Positions 26,421-35,141 of a DNA stretch of 64,000 nt are shown here, one piece after another. The stretch's first letter is position 1. Each line of letters starts with the position of its first letter. Below the pieces are notes generated by a model, which made no database searches, was not told where the DNA came from, and worked only from the letters and a program-made list of their open reading frames with translations. The DNA is from Enterococcus_C asini_A (GTDB taxonomy: Bacteria > Bacillota > Bacilli > Lactobacillales > Enterococcaceae), in assembly GCF_031928785.1 (NCBI RefSeq), contig NZ_JARQAL010000003.1; one strand, given 5' to 3'. Position numbers and translations under genes: made by a program.

Positions 26421-26721
26421 AAAGTTTTTATAGATGAAGTAAACGCATTTTTTTGTAATCAAATTGAAATGTGGAAAACTATTTTAAGAAAAACTTAGAA
26501 TCGTTGCTAGAAAGGGAATCAATAAATACGCAAAAAAATTGAGCTTCGTAAAACCAACGAAATATGTTTCATATTTATCGGATGTTTCACGAGCGGGCGA
26601 GTAAAACAGTTTATCAATGAGTTACCAAAGTAAAATGGAAAAGCTTATGAGAAATTTCAAAGTCTTTTTTGAAAATATTGAGAAAGGTTCTTGACTTCCT
26701 ATCCAAAATGAAATTGAATTA
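26421..26721. other. AT-rich intergenic stretch between typA and ylaN
   Basis: About 300 bases with stops in all frames and no strong hairpin. TTGACT at 26691 could be a -35 but lies 28 bases from the only good -10. I see no gene here. Confidence 0.5.
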
Positions 26722-26730
26722 TGCTATAAT
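26722..26730 (+). promoter_or_regulatory. Extended -10 promoter of ylaN-ftsW
   Basis: TGCTATAAT is a perfect extended -10. The leader contains a small hairpin AAACTTGT-GAAAA-ACAAGTTT (26755-26775) before the ylaN Shine-Dalgarno. Confidence 0.7.
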
Positions 26731-26803
26731 GGGGAAACTGAGATGTAAGACTCAAAACTTGTGAAAAACAAGTTTGAAATAGGACCGAAAGGAAGGCTGA
26801 ACC

Positions 26804-27097
26804 ATGGAATTTTCACCAGAATTTGCTTTAGAAGTGTTGGTCCAAGATGGTGATCGCATCAAAAAATTGATTGAAAATCAAAAAAATAGTCAATGTATCT
26901 CTCAATGTAAAGCCTTTGAAGAAGTTGTGGACACGCAAATGTATGGCTTTTCTCGTCAAGTGGCTTATGCTGTGCGCTTGGGGCTAGTTTCAGCGGAGAC
27001 GGGGCATCAACTTTTGGCAGATTTAGAACGGGAATTAAATCGTCTTTATAGCGAAGTTTATGAAACCCAGAAAACTGACAGCAACAAGGAGGTTTAA
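26804..27097 (+). CDS. ylaN: UPF0358 family protein YlaN
   Basis: A 97-residue helical soluble protein matching UPF0358/YlaN (EVLVQDGDRIKKLIENQ, MYGFSRQVAYAVRLGLV, LEREL repeat near the end). Bacillus YlaN is essential under iron limitation and has been linked to Fur and iron sensing. Start ATG with GAAAGGAAGG upstream. It precedes ftsW by 5 bases, the same pair as in Bacillus (ylaN-ftsW-pycA). Confidence 0.9.
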   Translation: MEFSPEFALEVLVQDGDRIKKLIENQKNSQCISQCKAFEEVVDTQMYGFSRQVAYAVRLGLVSAETGHQLLADLERELNRLYSEVYETQKTDSNKEV

Positions 27098-27102
27098 TCC
27101 TT

Positions 27103-28296
27103 GTGCCGACAAAATTAAAGAAGCGCCATCTGTTGGACTATAGTATTTTGATTCCTTATTTGGTCTTGTGTATTTTTGGCTTAGTAATGGTCTATAGTTC
27201 CACTTCTTATCTACAAGTTGTAGATGGGGAGAATCCATTAGGGTTGGTGCGGAATCAAACGATCTTTTTTGCGCTTAGCCTTGTGATTATTGGGGTTATC
27301 TATAAGATGAAAACCCAATTTTTGAAAAACGATAAACTCGTCAATGTGATTTATGTTCTGATGTTGTTGCTATTGATTTATACTCGTTTTTTTAATAACT
27401 ATACAGCAAATGGGGCCTATGGTTGGATTCGGATTCCTGGAGTGGGGACGATTCAGCCGGCGGAGTTTTTTAAAGTAGTGACTATTTGGTATTTATCCGT
27501 AAAACTTTATACTCGGCAAACCTTAATCAATGCGCGAGGCCATTATTGGTCGCAAGTTTGGCGGCCAGCTGGTGCCATTGCTATCGCTGGTTTAGTCATT
27601 GTAGCCATGCCGGATTTAGGGAATGCGGCAATTATCTTTTTGATTTTAATCATTATGTTATTAGCCAGTGGTGTAAATTACCTGTATTCGATTTTTACCG
27701 GGGTCATTGGTTTGTTTTCTTCAGTAGTTGTTATTAAATTACTGGGACTTTTAGGAAAAAGCCTTGGAGATAATCTGGATAGCTTGCCTATGAGCCACGT
27801 GTTGGAACGCTTTATCGTCTATCAGGATCCCTTTGAGTATGTGTATGATAAAGGGCATCAGCTGGTGAATGGTTATTATGCTTTTTACAATGGCGGTGCT
27901 TTTGGACGGGGCTTGGGCAATAGTATTCAAAAAAAAGGCTTTTTAGAATTCCCTCACACGGATTATATCTTTGCCGTGGTGGTTGAAGAACTTGGCTATG
28001 TGGTAGCAATCGTGGTTTTGGCAATCATTTTTTATATGGTAGCTCGAATCTTTTTAGTCGGAATTCGCTCCTCTAATCCTTTTAACTCCTTGATGTGTAT
28101 CGGCATCGGTGCTTTGTTCATGGTACAAATCTTCGTGAACTTAGGCGGTGTATTAGGGATTATTCCTTTGACCGGGGTTACCTTCCCATTTTTAAGTCAA
28201 GGGGGCTCTAGTTTGTTAATGCTGTCGATTTGTATCGGCTTTGTATTAAATATTAGTGCAGAAGAAAAACGTAACAAATATGCAAGGATGCAATGA
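27103..28296 (+). CDS. ftsW: Peptidoglycan glycosyltransferase FtsW (SEDS family)
   Basis: FtsW polymerises septal glycan strands from lipid II, with a class B PBP. About ten membrane helices; SEDS signatures include VMVYSSTSY near the N-terminus, GAYGWIRIPGVGTIQPAEFFK, PDLGNAAIIF and the C-terminal GVTFPFLSQGGSSLLM. Start GTG at 27103, ten bases after AAGGAGG. 397 residues. Position after ylaN and before pyc argues for FtsW rather than RodA. Confidence 0.93.
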   Translation: MPTKLKKRHLLDYSILIPYLVLCIFGLVMVYSSTSYLQVVDGENPLGLVRNQTIFFALSLVIIGVIYKMKTQFLKNDKLVNVIYVLMLLLLIYTRFFNNYTANGAYGWIRIPGVGTIQPAEFFKVVTIWYLSVKLYTRQTLINARGHYWSQVWRPAGAIAIAGLVIVAMPDLGNAAIIFLILIIMLLASGVNYLYSIFTGVIGLFSSVVVIKLLGLLGKSLGDNLDSLPMSHVLERFIVYQDPFEYVYDKGHQLVNGYYAFYNGGAFGRGLGNSIQKKGFLEFPHTDYIFAVVVEELGYVVAIVVLAIIFYMVARIFLVGIRSSNPFNSLMCIGIGALFMVQIFVNLGGVLGIIPLTGVTFPFLSQGGSSLLMLSICIGFVLNISAEEKRNKYARMQ

Positions 28297-28330
28297 TCTT
28301 TGCTAATTCGGATCGCAATTGTATCAGAGA

Positions 28331-28367
28331 AAAAACCCAATATTCCATTTGAGGATGCGGGTTTTTT
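28331..28367 (+). terminator. Terminator after ftsW
   Basis: AAAAACCC and GGGTTTTTT pair with an inner TTCC/GAGGA contact; the run of T follows. Confidence 0.8.
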
Positions 28368-28487
28368 CTATAAGAAAAACTGTCACAATTTTCCGAATGA
28401 TGTGTTGTTTAGCAACAATTGTTTCATCAGAATTCTTATGCTAAGCTACTTTTAATAGCGCAGCATCATTACTAAAGGAGTGGTTAA

Positions 28488-31400
28488 ATGAAAAAAGTTC
28501 TTGTGGCTAATCGGGGCGAAATTGCAATTCGGGTCTTTCGGGCCTGTAGTGAGTTGAAAATTAAAACAGTAGGGATTTATGCGGCAGAAGATGAATATTC
28601 AGTACACCGTTTTAAAGCTGATGAAGCCTACTTAGTGGGTAAAGGGAAAAAACCGATTGATGCTTACTTGGACATTGATGACATCATTCGTATTGCCAAA
28701 GACTCCGGGGCTGAAGCCATTCATCCTGGATACGGTTTCTTATCGGAAAATCTGGATTTTGCTAAACGCTGTGAAGCAGAAGGGATCATCTTTATCGGTC
28801 CTTCCATTCATCACTTGGATATCTTCGGCGACAAGATCAAGGCTAAACAAGCAGCTATTGAAGCGGGGATTCAATCGATTCCGGGCACAGATGGACCGGT
28901 TGCCTCCATTGAAGAGGTTTTGGACTTTGCCAATGCTCATGACTATCCGATTATGATCAAAGCAGCATTAGGCGGTGGTGGTCGCGGTATGCGAGTAGCA
29001 AGAGATGAAAAAGAAGCTCGTGATGGTTATGAACGAGCAAAAAGTGAAGCGAAAGCGGCCTTTGGTTCTGATGAAGTTTATGTGGAAAAATACATTGGGA
29101 ACCCGAAGCACATTGAAGTCCAAATTTTAGGAGATACTCACGGTAATGTGGTGCATTTGTTTGAACGGGATTGTTCTGTCCAACGTCGCCATCAAAAAGT
29201 AGTGGAAGTTGCGCCATGTGTCTCTTTAAGTGATGCCCAACGGAAAACGATTTGTGAAGCCGCTGTGCAATTAATGAAGCACGTAGGTTATGTCAATGCT
29301 GGGACTGTGGAATTTTTAGTAGAAGAAGACAAGTTCTATTTTATCGAAGTTAATCCTCGGGTCCAAGTGGAACACACCATTACTGAAATGATTACCGATG
29401 TGGATATTGTGACTTCGCAAATCTTGATTGCTCAAGGAAAAGACTTGCACAAAGAAATTGGCATTCCTGAGCAAAAGGATATTCAATTTAAAGGAGCAGC
29501 AGTTCAATGCCGAATTACGACGGAAGATCCTTTAAATAATTTCATGCCTGATACCGGAAAAATTGACACCTATCGTTCTCCTGGTGGATTTGGGGTGCGC
29601 CTAGATGTGGGCAATGCCTACGCGGGAGCCGTAGTTTCTCCTTATTATGATTCATTGTTGGTAAAAGTTTGTACCTTTGGCGCCACTTTTTCTCAAGCCA
29701 TCCAAAAGATGCAACGCTGTCTGCGAGAATTTCGAATTCGCGGAGTGAAGACCAATATTCCTTTTATGCAAAATGTGATCAATCATCCAGTTTTCCAATC
29801 AGGAGATGCAAAGACTACATTTATCGATAATACGCCGGGATTGTTCGAATTTCCTCGTCTGCGAGACCGAGGCAACAAAACTATGAAATACATTGGGGAA
29901 ATCACTGTAAATGGCTTCCCGGGAATTGAAAAGAGCAAGAAACGCTACTTTGAAGAGCCACGAATTCCCAATAAATTGGAAACTTTGGACTATCGGTCGG
30001 CAAAAAATATTTTAGATGAAGAAGGTGCGGATGCAGTAGCGAAATGGGTGAAAGAGCAAAAAGAGCTCTTATTGACGGATACCACTTTCCGCGATGCTCA
30101 CCAAAGCCTGTTAGCCACTCGCGTTCGGACAAAAGATTTCAGTAAAATTGCTGACTTAACAGAAAAAGCACTACCTCAACTGTTCTCCAGTGAAATGTGG
30201 GGAGGTGCCACCTTTGATGTGGCTTATCGTTTCTTAAATGAAGATCCATGGCAACGACTACGGATGATTCGTAAGTTAATGCCCAATACGCTTTTGCAAA
30301 TGCTCTTTAGAGGATCCAATGCTGTGGGATATTCTAACTATCCTGATAACGTTTTGGTAGAATTTATTAAAGAAGCAGCTAATGAGGGGGTTGATGTCTT
30401 CCGGATTTTTGACAGTCTTAACTGGGTACCACAAATGGAGCGTTCCATTCAAGCAGTACGAGACACGGGGAAGATTGCCGAAGCGGCTATTTGCTACACT
30501 GGAGATATTAATGATCCAACCCGGGATAAATATACGGTCCAATACTATAAAGATATGGCGAAGGAATTGGAAAATCTTGGGGCTCATATTATTGCCATTA
30601 AGGATATGGCTGGTTTATTAAAACCTCGAGCAGCGTATCGCTTAATCAGTGAATTGAAAGATACAGTGGACTTGCCGATTCATTTGCACACCCACGATAC
30701 GTCTGGTAACGGCATTATCACTTATTCAGCAGCTACTCAAGCTGGAGTGGATATTGTAGATGTGGCAACCGGTGCCATGAGTTCTTCCACTAGTCAGCCG
30801 GGAATGGCTAGCTTGTATTACGCTTTGGCCGACGACCAGCGACAACCGAAGATCAACATTGAAAATGCTCGTCAGATTAACCATTATTGGGAAGATGTGC
30901 GCATGTATTATAAGCCTTTTGAAAATGGCTTAAACAGTCCTCACGCGGAAGTATACAAGCATGAGATGCCTGGTGGTCAATATTCTAACTTGCAAGTTCA
31001 AGCCAAAGCTGTAGGTTTAGGAGATCACTGGGAAGAAATCAAAGAAATGTACCACACTGTGAACATGATGTTTGGAGACATTGTAAAAGTGACCCCATCT
31101 TCAAAAGTTGTAGGGGACATGGCCTTGTTTATGGTACAAAACAACTTAACTGAAGCCGATGTTTATGAAAAAGGTCTGGAGTACAATTTCCCAGAATCTG
31201 TCGTGACTTTCTTCCAAGGAGAACTAGGTCAACCAGTGGGTGGTTTCCCTGAAAAACTGCAACAAATCATCTTAAAAGGACGGCCAGCTTTTACTGAACG
31301 TCCAGGTTTATTGGCAGCTCCTGTAGACTTTGCTGCAGTGAAAGCCGAATTAGCAGAAAAAATTGGCTATGAACCAAAACAAGATGAAATTTTAAGTTAT

Positions 31401-31913
31401 CTCATGTATCCACAAGTCTTTTTGGATTATCAAGCGGCTTACAATCAATTTGCTGATGTTACGATGTTGGATACACCGACGTTCTTTAGTGGCATGCGTT
31501 TGGGCGAAACAATCAATGTTGAAATTGAAAAAGGCAAAATCTTGATCATTCGCTTGGATGAAATTGGTGAACCAGATATTGAAGGAAATCGGACGCTGTT
31601 CTTTAACTTAAACGGACAACGGCGAGAAGTTTTAGTGAAGGATAGCTCCATTAAGAGTGCTATCCAAACCAAACGGAAAGCTGAACCAACCAATAAAGAA
31701 CAAATTGGTGCAACCATGCCTGGCTCGGTGTTGGAAATCTTAGTGAAAAAAGGTGATCGGGTAAAACAAGGGGATACGTTGATGGTAACAGAAGCGATGA
31801 AGATGGAAACCGCCATTGAAGCACGATATGACGGAGAAATTAAGCACATCTATGTAGAAGCAGGGGAAACGATTTCTCAAGACGATCTCTTGATTGAAGT
31901 TGTGGAAAAATAA
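28488..31913 (+). CDS. pyc: Pyruvate carboxylase
   Basis: Biotin enzyme converting pyruvate, bicarbonate and ATP to oxaloacetate for aspartate and TCA-derived precursors. Domains in order: biotin carboxylase with ATP-grasp loop KAALGGGGRGMR (to ~450), carboxyltransferase starting TDTTFRDAHQSLLATR (~525-800) with HLHTHDTSG, allosteric linker, and a C-terminal biotinyl domain with TEAMKMET (biotin lysine about residue 1105). 1141 residues, full length. Start ATG with AAAGGAG upstream. Its own terminator follows; in Listeria and lactococci this enzyme is inhibited by c-di-AMP, whose synthase is also in this window. Confidence 0.97.
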   Translation: MKKVLVANRGEIAIRVFRACSELKIKTVGIYAAEDEYSVHRFKADEAYLVGKGKKPIDAYLDIDDIIRIAKDSGAEAIHPGYGFLSENLDFAKRCEAEGIIFIGPSIHHLDIFGDKIKAKQAAIEAGIQSIPGTDGPVASIEEVLDFANAHDYPIMIKAALGGGGRGMRVARDEKEARDGYERAKSEAKAAFGSDEVYVEKYIGNPKHIEVQILGDTHGNVVHLFERDCSVQRRHQKVVEVAPCVSLSDAQRKTICEAAVQLMKHVGYVNAGTVEFLVEEDKFYFIEVNPRVQVEHTITEMITDVDIVTSQILIAQGKDLHKEIGIPEQKDIQFKGAAVQCRITTEDPLNNFMPDTGKIDTYRSPGGFGVRLDVGNAYAGAVVSPYYDSLLVKVCTFGATFSQAIQKMQRCLREFRIRGVKTNIPFMQNVINHPVFQSGDAKTTFIDNTPGLFEFPRLRDRGNKTMKYIGEITVNGFPGIEKSKKRYFEEPRIPNKLETLDYRSAKNILDEEGADAVAKWVKEQKELLLTDTTFRDAHQSLLATRVRTKDFSKIADLTEKALPQLFSSEMWGGATFDVAYRFLNEDPWQRLRMIRKLMPNTLLQMLFRGSNAVGYSNYPDNVLVEFIKEAANEGVDVFRIFDSLNWVPQMERSIQAVRDTGKIAEAAICYTGDINDPTRDKYTVQYYKDMAKELENLGAHIIAIKDMAGLLKPRAAYRLISELKDTVDLPIHLHTHDTSGNGIITYSAATQAGVDIVDVATGAMSSSTSQPGMASLYYALADDQRQPKINIENARQINHYWEDVRMYYKPFENGLNSPHAEVYKHEMPGGQYSNLQVQAKAVGLGDHWEEIKEMYHTVNMMFGDIVKVTPSSKVVGDMALFMVQNNLTEADVYEKGLEYNFPESVVTFFQGELGQPVGGFPEKLQQIILKGRPAFTERPGLLAAPVDFAAVKAELAEKIGYEPKQDEILSYLMYPQVFLDYQAAYNQFADVTMLDTPTFFSGMRLGETINVEIEKGKILIIRLDEIGEPDIEGNRTLFFNLNGQRREVLVKDSSIKSAIQTKRKAEPTNKEQIGATMPGSVLEILVKKGDRVKQGDTLMVTEAMKMETAIEARYDGEIKHIYVEAGETISQDDLLIEVVEK

Positions 31914-31917
31914 AAAG

Positions 31918-31951
31918 GGAGAGACTAGGACCTCGGTTTTAGTCTCTTTTT
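31918..31951 (+). terminator. pyc terminator
   Basis: AGAGACTA and TAGTCTCT pair around 12 bases, then T4. Confidence 0.85.
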
Positions 31952-32126
31952 ATGGCAGAAAAGTAAGATTTCAAGGGTTACTGCTTACAGTCTGGAATCA
32001 ACAGTTAACTTCCGTAACGAATAGTTTTAGCTTTTTAAAAGTCTTTTTGAAGAGCCGAAGCTGCGGGTTCTCTTTTATTATTCCTTGGTGTATCATAGTG
32101 ATTAGACAGTTTAAGGGGGATATCAG

Positions 32127-33236
32127 ATGAAACGGCGCTTCATCTTTTTGGGCTTTTTTGTTTTAGCTTTACTTGCAGTTTATTTACAACCAGTTTTTTT
32201 CCCTAGGCAAGCTCAGACCATTCGTCCCCAAGATTCTCACGTAACTGGGGAAGGAACGATTACAAACATGCAAGTAGACCCAATCGCTGCCTCTGGATTT
32301 GCGATGGAGATTGGTAGTTCTTTAAAAGACTTTGAAAAGACTTATGGTAAAGCAATCGATAGCTATGATTCAGGTTATGGGTTTAGGATCAATCGCTATC
32401 AAACAGCTGAAAATGGCTTTTTAGAAGTGAATAGTAAAGAAGGCAAGATTACTGCTATTAAAACTACTGGGATTGACGGGGATGAAATTGCTCCTTTTTC
32501 ATTGAAGATGACCATGGGCGATTTGGCGACTATTACCATGTTATTTCCTAATTTCACCATTAAAAATGGAGATGAAGAGGTCAAAATCGAACTGATGGAA
32601 GAAGATTTAAGCTACCGTCCATTGATCGTTTTTGATAATGGAATCTACGGTATTTTGTTTTTTAACAGTGATGCTAAACTGTACGGCATTATGTATTTAA
32701 ATAAAGAAACTTTGTTAGAGCTTTCACCTTATAATGTAGTGTCCGGTAATGTGCCTTTTATGACAGCTCAGATTGATAAGTGGGAAGAAGTAGACCGAAA
32801 AAGGGTGAATCAGGGCTTTCAATTGCTGAACACTTTGCGTTTACAAGAAGATTTGCCCCAATATGAAACGACTTATACATTGCAAGGGCAAAGTCGGGAC
32901 TTTTTAAGTCGCTTTTTAAAAAATCCCGGAAAGTTTCTCGAAGAAAGTCGTTATACTAGTTTCAAAAAAGCCACAGAAGAAGCTAGTAATGAAGTCTTTA
33001 TGGTGACTGGAAGCGAATTTAGTGATTTAGCTAAGGCGGTAGGTGTGCCAAATATTCAAGGCTTTTTTGAAACGCCTTGTTACGATTTGACTTTTCAAAT
33101 TTTATCTTGGTACAGCGATCCTTATATGCACACTCGCTTTATGGAAGATAAGAATCAAGCAATCGCTATTGGCATCAGCCAGCAGAATATGGTAATCTTA
33201 TTTGAAGATGTAGCTGAGACAGAGGATAGTGAATAA
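32127..33236 (+). CDS. CAP-associated/CAP domain surface protein (YlbC-like)
   Basis: An N-terminal hydrophobic segment (residues ~5-24) is a signal anchor, then a CAP-associated domain (GFAMEIGSSLKDFEKTYG, YGFRINRYQ) and a C-terminal CAP/SCP-like domain from about residue 235 (NQGFQLLNTLRLQEDLPQYETTY). The usual histidine and glutamate metal ligands of CAP domains are not obvious, so this domain may be degenerate. Position between pyc and ylbF matches Bacillus ylbC. Extracytoplasmic function unknown. Start ATG with AGGGGGATAT upstream. 369 residues. Confidence 0.8.
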   Translation: MKRRFIFLGFFVLALLAVYLQPVFFPRQAQTIRPQDSHVTGEGTITNMQVDPIAASGFAMEIGSSLKDFEKTYGKAIDSYDSGYGFRINRYQTAENGFLEVNSKEGKITAIKTTGIDGDEIAPFSLKMTMGDLATITMLFPNFTIKNGDEEVKIELMEEDLSYRPLIVFDNGIYGILFFNSDAKLYGIMYLNKETLLELSPYNVVSGNVPFMTAQIDKWEEVDRKRVNQGFQLLNTLRLQEDLPQYETTYTLQGQSRDFLSRFLKNPGKFLEESRYTSFKKATEEASNEVFMVTGSEFSDLAKAVGVPNIQGFFETPCYDLTFQILSWYSDPYMHTRFMEDKNQAIAIGISQQNMVILFEDVAETEDSE

Positions 33237-33238
33237 GT

Positions 33239-33670
33239 GTGATATACAATGAGCAGATGTTACAAATAGATGATCAAATTGACCTGGTGTTAAAAGCCAT
33301 TGACCAATCTGATTTGCTACAAAACTATCAAAAATCAAAGCGTCAGATGGAAGCTGATCCAAAAGCTACTTTAGCTAAGGCCACTTTTACCAAAGCAAAA
33401 GCTCGCTTTGAAGAAATTTCGGCTTATGGACAGTATGTTCCTGGGTACCACGAAGGGCAGAAAGAAGTGATGGTAGCCAAGCGAAAGCTGGATTTAACGG
33501 AATCTGTCAGTGCCTTTCGTTTTGCGGAAACTAGCTTACAAAGTTTATTAGATGAAATCGGGGCTCAGATTGCGAAGGCCATTGATGAAGAGATAAAAGT
33601 AGATGCTGGGAATCCTTTTTTTGAAACCGGACAGTCTACTAGTTGTGGAGGAAATTGCCATGGAAGTTGA
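33239..33670 (+). CDS. ylbF: YlbF family regulator (Y-complex subunit)
   Basis: YlbF/YmcA family helical protein; with YmcA and YaaT it forms the Y-complex that helps RNase Y mature mRNAs in Bacillus. The helical core YGQYVPGYHEGQKEVMVAKRKLDLTESVSAFRFAE is typical, and the C-terminal SCGGNCHGS carries the cysteine motif that in Bacillus YlbF takes part in Fe-S cluster binding. Starts at GTG 33239 (AGAGG upstream but distant); ATG 33257 region is an alternative. It overlaps ylbG by 11 bases. 143 residues. Confidence 0.88.
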   Translation: MIYNEQMLQIDDQIDLVLKAIDQSDLLQNYQKSKRQMEADPKATLAKATFTKAKARFEEISAYGQYVPGYHEGQKEVMVAKRKLDLTESVSAFRFAETSLQSLLDEIGAQIAKAIDEEIKVDAGNPFFETGQSTSCGGNCHGS

Positions 33671-34007
33671 TCAGACAGTAGATTTTAAAATTAACCCCCG
33701 CCGTGGTCTTGTGGTTTGGGTTTATAGTTTGAAACAGTTAAAAAACTTAAAGCGATACGGCTTTGTCTATTATGTGTCCCGGAAGATGAAGTATGTTTAC
33801 ATGTATTTGAATGAAGAACGCTATGAAGAATCTTTAGACAAGATTCAAAAGCTGCATTTTGTTCGCAGTGTGGAACCTTCCTATCGTCCTGATGTGGAAA
33901 TGAATTTTGCGGATAAAATTGGTACTAAAGCGGCGTATCAGGAAAAAGAAGACGGCTTTGAAGTGGAAGAATTATCCACTCAGATTCGTTTAGCGGAAGA
34001 TGTGTAA
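33660..34007 (+). CDS. ylbG: YlbG family protein (DUF2129)
   Basis: RRGLVVWVYSLKQLKNLKRYGFVYYVSRKMKYVYMYL followed by HFVRSVEPSYRP is the DUF2129/YlbG signature. Small cytosolic protein of unknown function that almost always follows ylbF. The ATG at 33660 is eight bases after GGAGG inside ylbF; the longer open frame upstream is not used. 115 residues. Confidence 0.9.
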   Translation: MEVDQTVDFKINPRRGLVVWVYSLKQLKNLKRYGFVYYVSRKMKYVYMYLNEERYEESLDKIQKLHFVRSVEPSYRPDVEMNFADKIGTKAAYQEKEDGFEVEELSTQIRLAEDV

Positions 34008-34019
34008 TAAAATAAGCAC

Positions 34020-34057
34020 AAAGGCGGGATTCAATGAGAATCGAAACCGCCTTTTTT
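34020..34057 (+). terminator. Terminator after ylbG
   Basis: AAAGGCGG and CCGCCTTTTTT pair with an inner GATTC/GAATC stem. Confidence 0.9.
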
Positions 34058-34083
34058 GCTGAAACAAGAAAGCAGGAAACATG

Positions 34084-34650
34084 ATGAGAGTAATTTCTGG
34101 AGAATTTCGAGGACGGCGTTTAAAGAGCCTCACAGGAGATAATACCCGTCCTACTACAGATAAAGTTAAAGAATCGATTTTCAATATGATTGGCCCTTAT
34201 TTTGACGGGGGCGTTTGTTTGGACTTGTACAGCGGCAGTGGTAGCTTAGGCATTGAAGCCGTGTCCCGGGGGATGGAACGAGGGTATTTGGTGGACCGGA
34301 GTTTTCCGGCAATGAAAGTTATTAAGGAAAATGTGGCATTGACAAAGGCGGAAGCTCGTTTTACCCTGTGGAAGATGTCTGCGGAAGCTGCCTTGCAAAA
34401 GCTGTCAGAGTTAGGGAGCCAAGTGGATTTAGTCCTATTAGATCCTCCCTACGCGAAACAAGTGATTGAAAAAGAATTAGCAAAAATGCAAGAGTTGGAC
34501 TTATTGGCAAAAGATGCAGTCGTAGTTTGTGAAACAGATAAACGAGTGGCTTTACCAGAAGAAATTGGCAGCTTGATATTGCGTCGGGAGCAAAACTACG
34601 GCATTACCTCAGTTCGTATTTATGAAATGAAACAGAAGGTGACAGAATGA
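34084..34650 (+). CDS. rsmD: 16S rRNA (guanine(966)-N(2))-methyltransferase
   Basis: SAM-dependent RNA methyltransferase that modifies G966 of 16S rRNA. N-terminal MRVISGEFRGRRL, RPTTDKVKESIFNMI, the SAM loop DLYSGSGSLGIEA and the catalytic DPPY (LVLLDPPYAK) are all seen. The ATG at 34084 gives the family N-terminus and is six bases after AGGA; the ATG at 34081 is closer to it. 188 residues. coaD starts in its stop codon (ATGA), as in the Bacillus ylbH-coaD pair. Confidence 0.95.
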   Translation: MRVISGEFRGRRLKSLTGDNTRPTTDKVKESIFNMIGPYFDGGVCLDLYSGSGSLGIEAVSRGMERGYLVDRSFPAMKVIKENVALTKAEARFTLWKMSAEAALQKLSELGSQVDLVLLDPPYAKQVIEKELAKMQELDLLAKDAVVVCETDKRVALPEEIGSLILRREQNYGITSVRIYEMKQKVTE

Positions 34651-35141
34651 AAAAAATCGCATTATTTCCCGGAAGCTTTGATCCGTTTACTATGGGGCAC
34701 TTAGACACAGTGGAAAGAGGAGCCAAGCTATTTGATGAAGTGATTATCGGTGTTTTTGTCAACACTGGCAAGCATTCGTGGTTTACTCCAGAAGAGCGAC
34801 AAAAGTTGATTAAAGAAAGTGTCGATCACATACCTAATGTACGAGTGGAAGCACAAACTAGTGAATTGACAGTGAATTACGCTAAAAAAATGGGAGCCCA
34901 GTTTTTATTGCGGGGTATTCGTAGTATTAAGGACTATGAATATGAAAAAGACATTATGACGATGAATCGCCATTTAGATGAGGAACTGGAAACTGTCTTT
35001 TTGTTGGCAAATCCCAAATACAGCCATATCAGCTCCAGTCTATTAAAAGAAGTACTGCTTTTTGAAGGCGATGTGGCAGAGTATTTGCCAAAACCAATTT
35101 ATCAAGCAATGCTTGGAAAGCGTGAGCGTAATGAAAAATAA
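34647..35141 (+). CDS. coaD: Pantetheine-phosphate adenylyltransferase
   Basis: Fourth step of coenzyme A synthesis, joining ATP and 4'-phosphopantetheine. The nucleotidyltransferase motif GSFDPFTMGHLD (TxGH) is at residues ~8-19, RGIRSIKDYEYE in the middle and ISSSLLKE near residue 130. 164 residues. The start overlaps rsmD by 4 bases, and the end overlaps sepM by 11 bases, so the three genes are translationally coupled. coaE, the last CoA step, is also in this window. Confidence 0.97.
   Translation: MKKIALFPGSFDPFTMGHLDTVERGAKLFDEVIIGVFVNTGKHSWFTPEERQKLIKESVDHIPNVRVEAQTSELTVNYAKKMGAQFLLRGIRSIKDYEYEKDIMTMNRHLDEELETVFLLANPKYSHISSSLLKEVLLFEGDVAEYLPKPIYQAMLGKRERNEK

Noticed and set aside
28387..28401. 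CodY-like sequence AATTTTCCGAATGAT upstream of pyc
   Set aside because: Only 11 of 15 positions match and no second copy is present.
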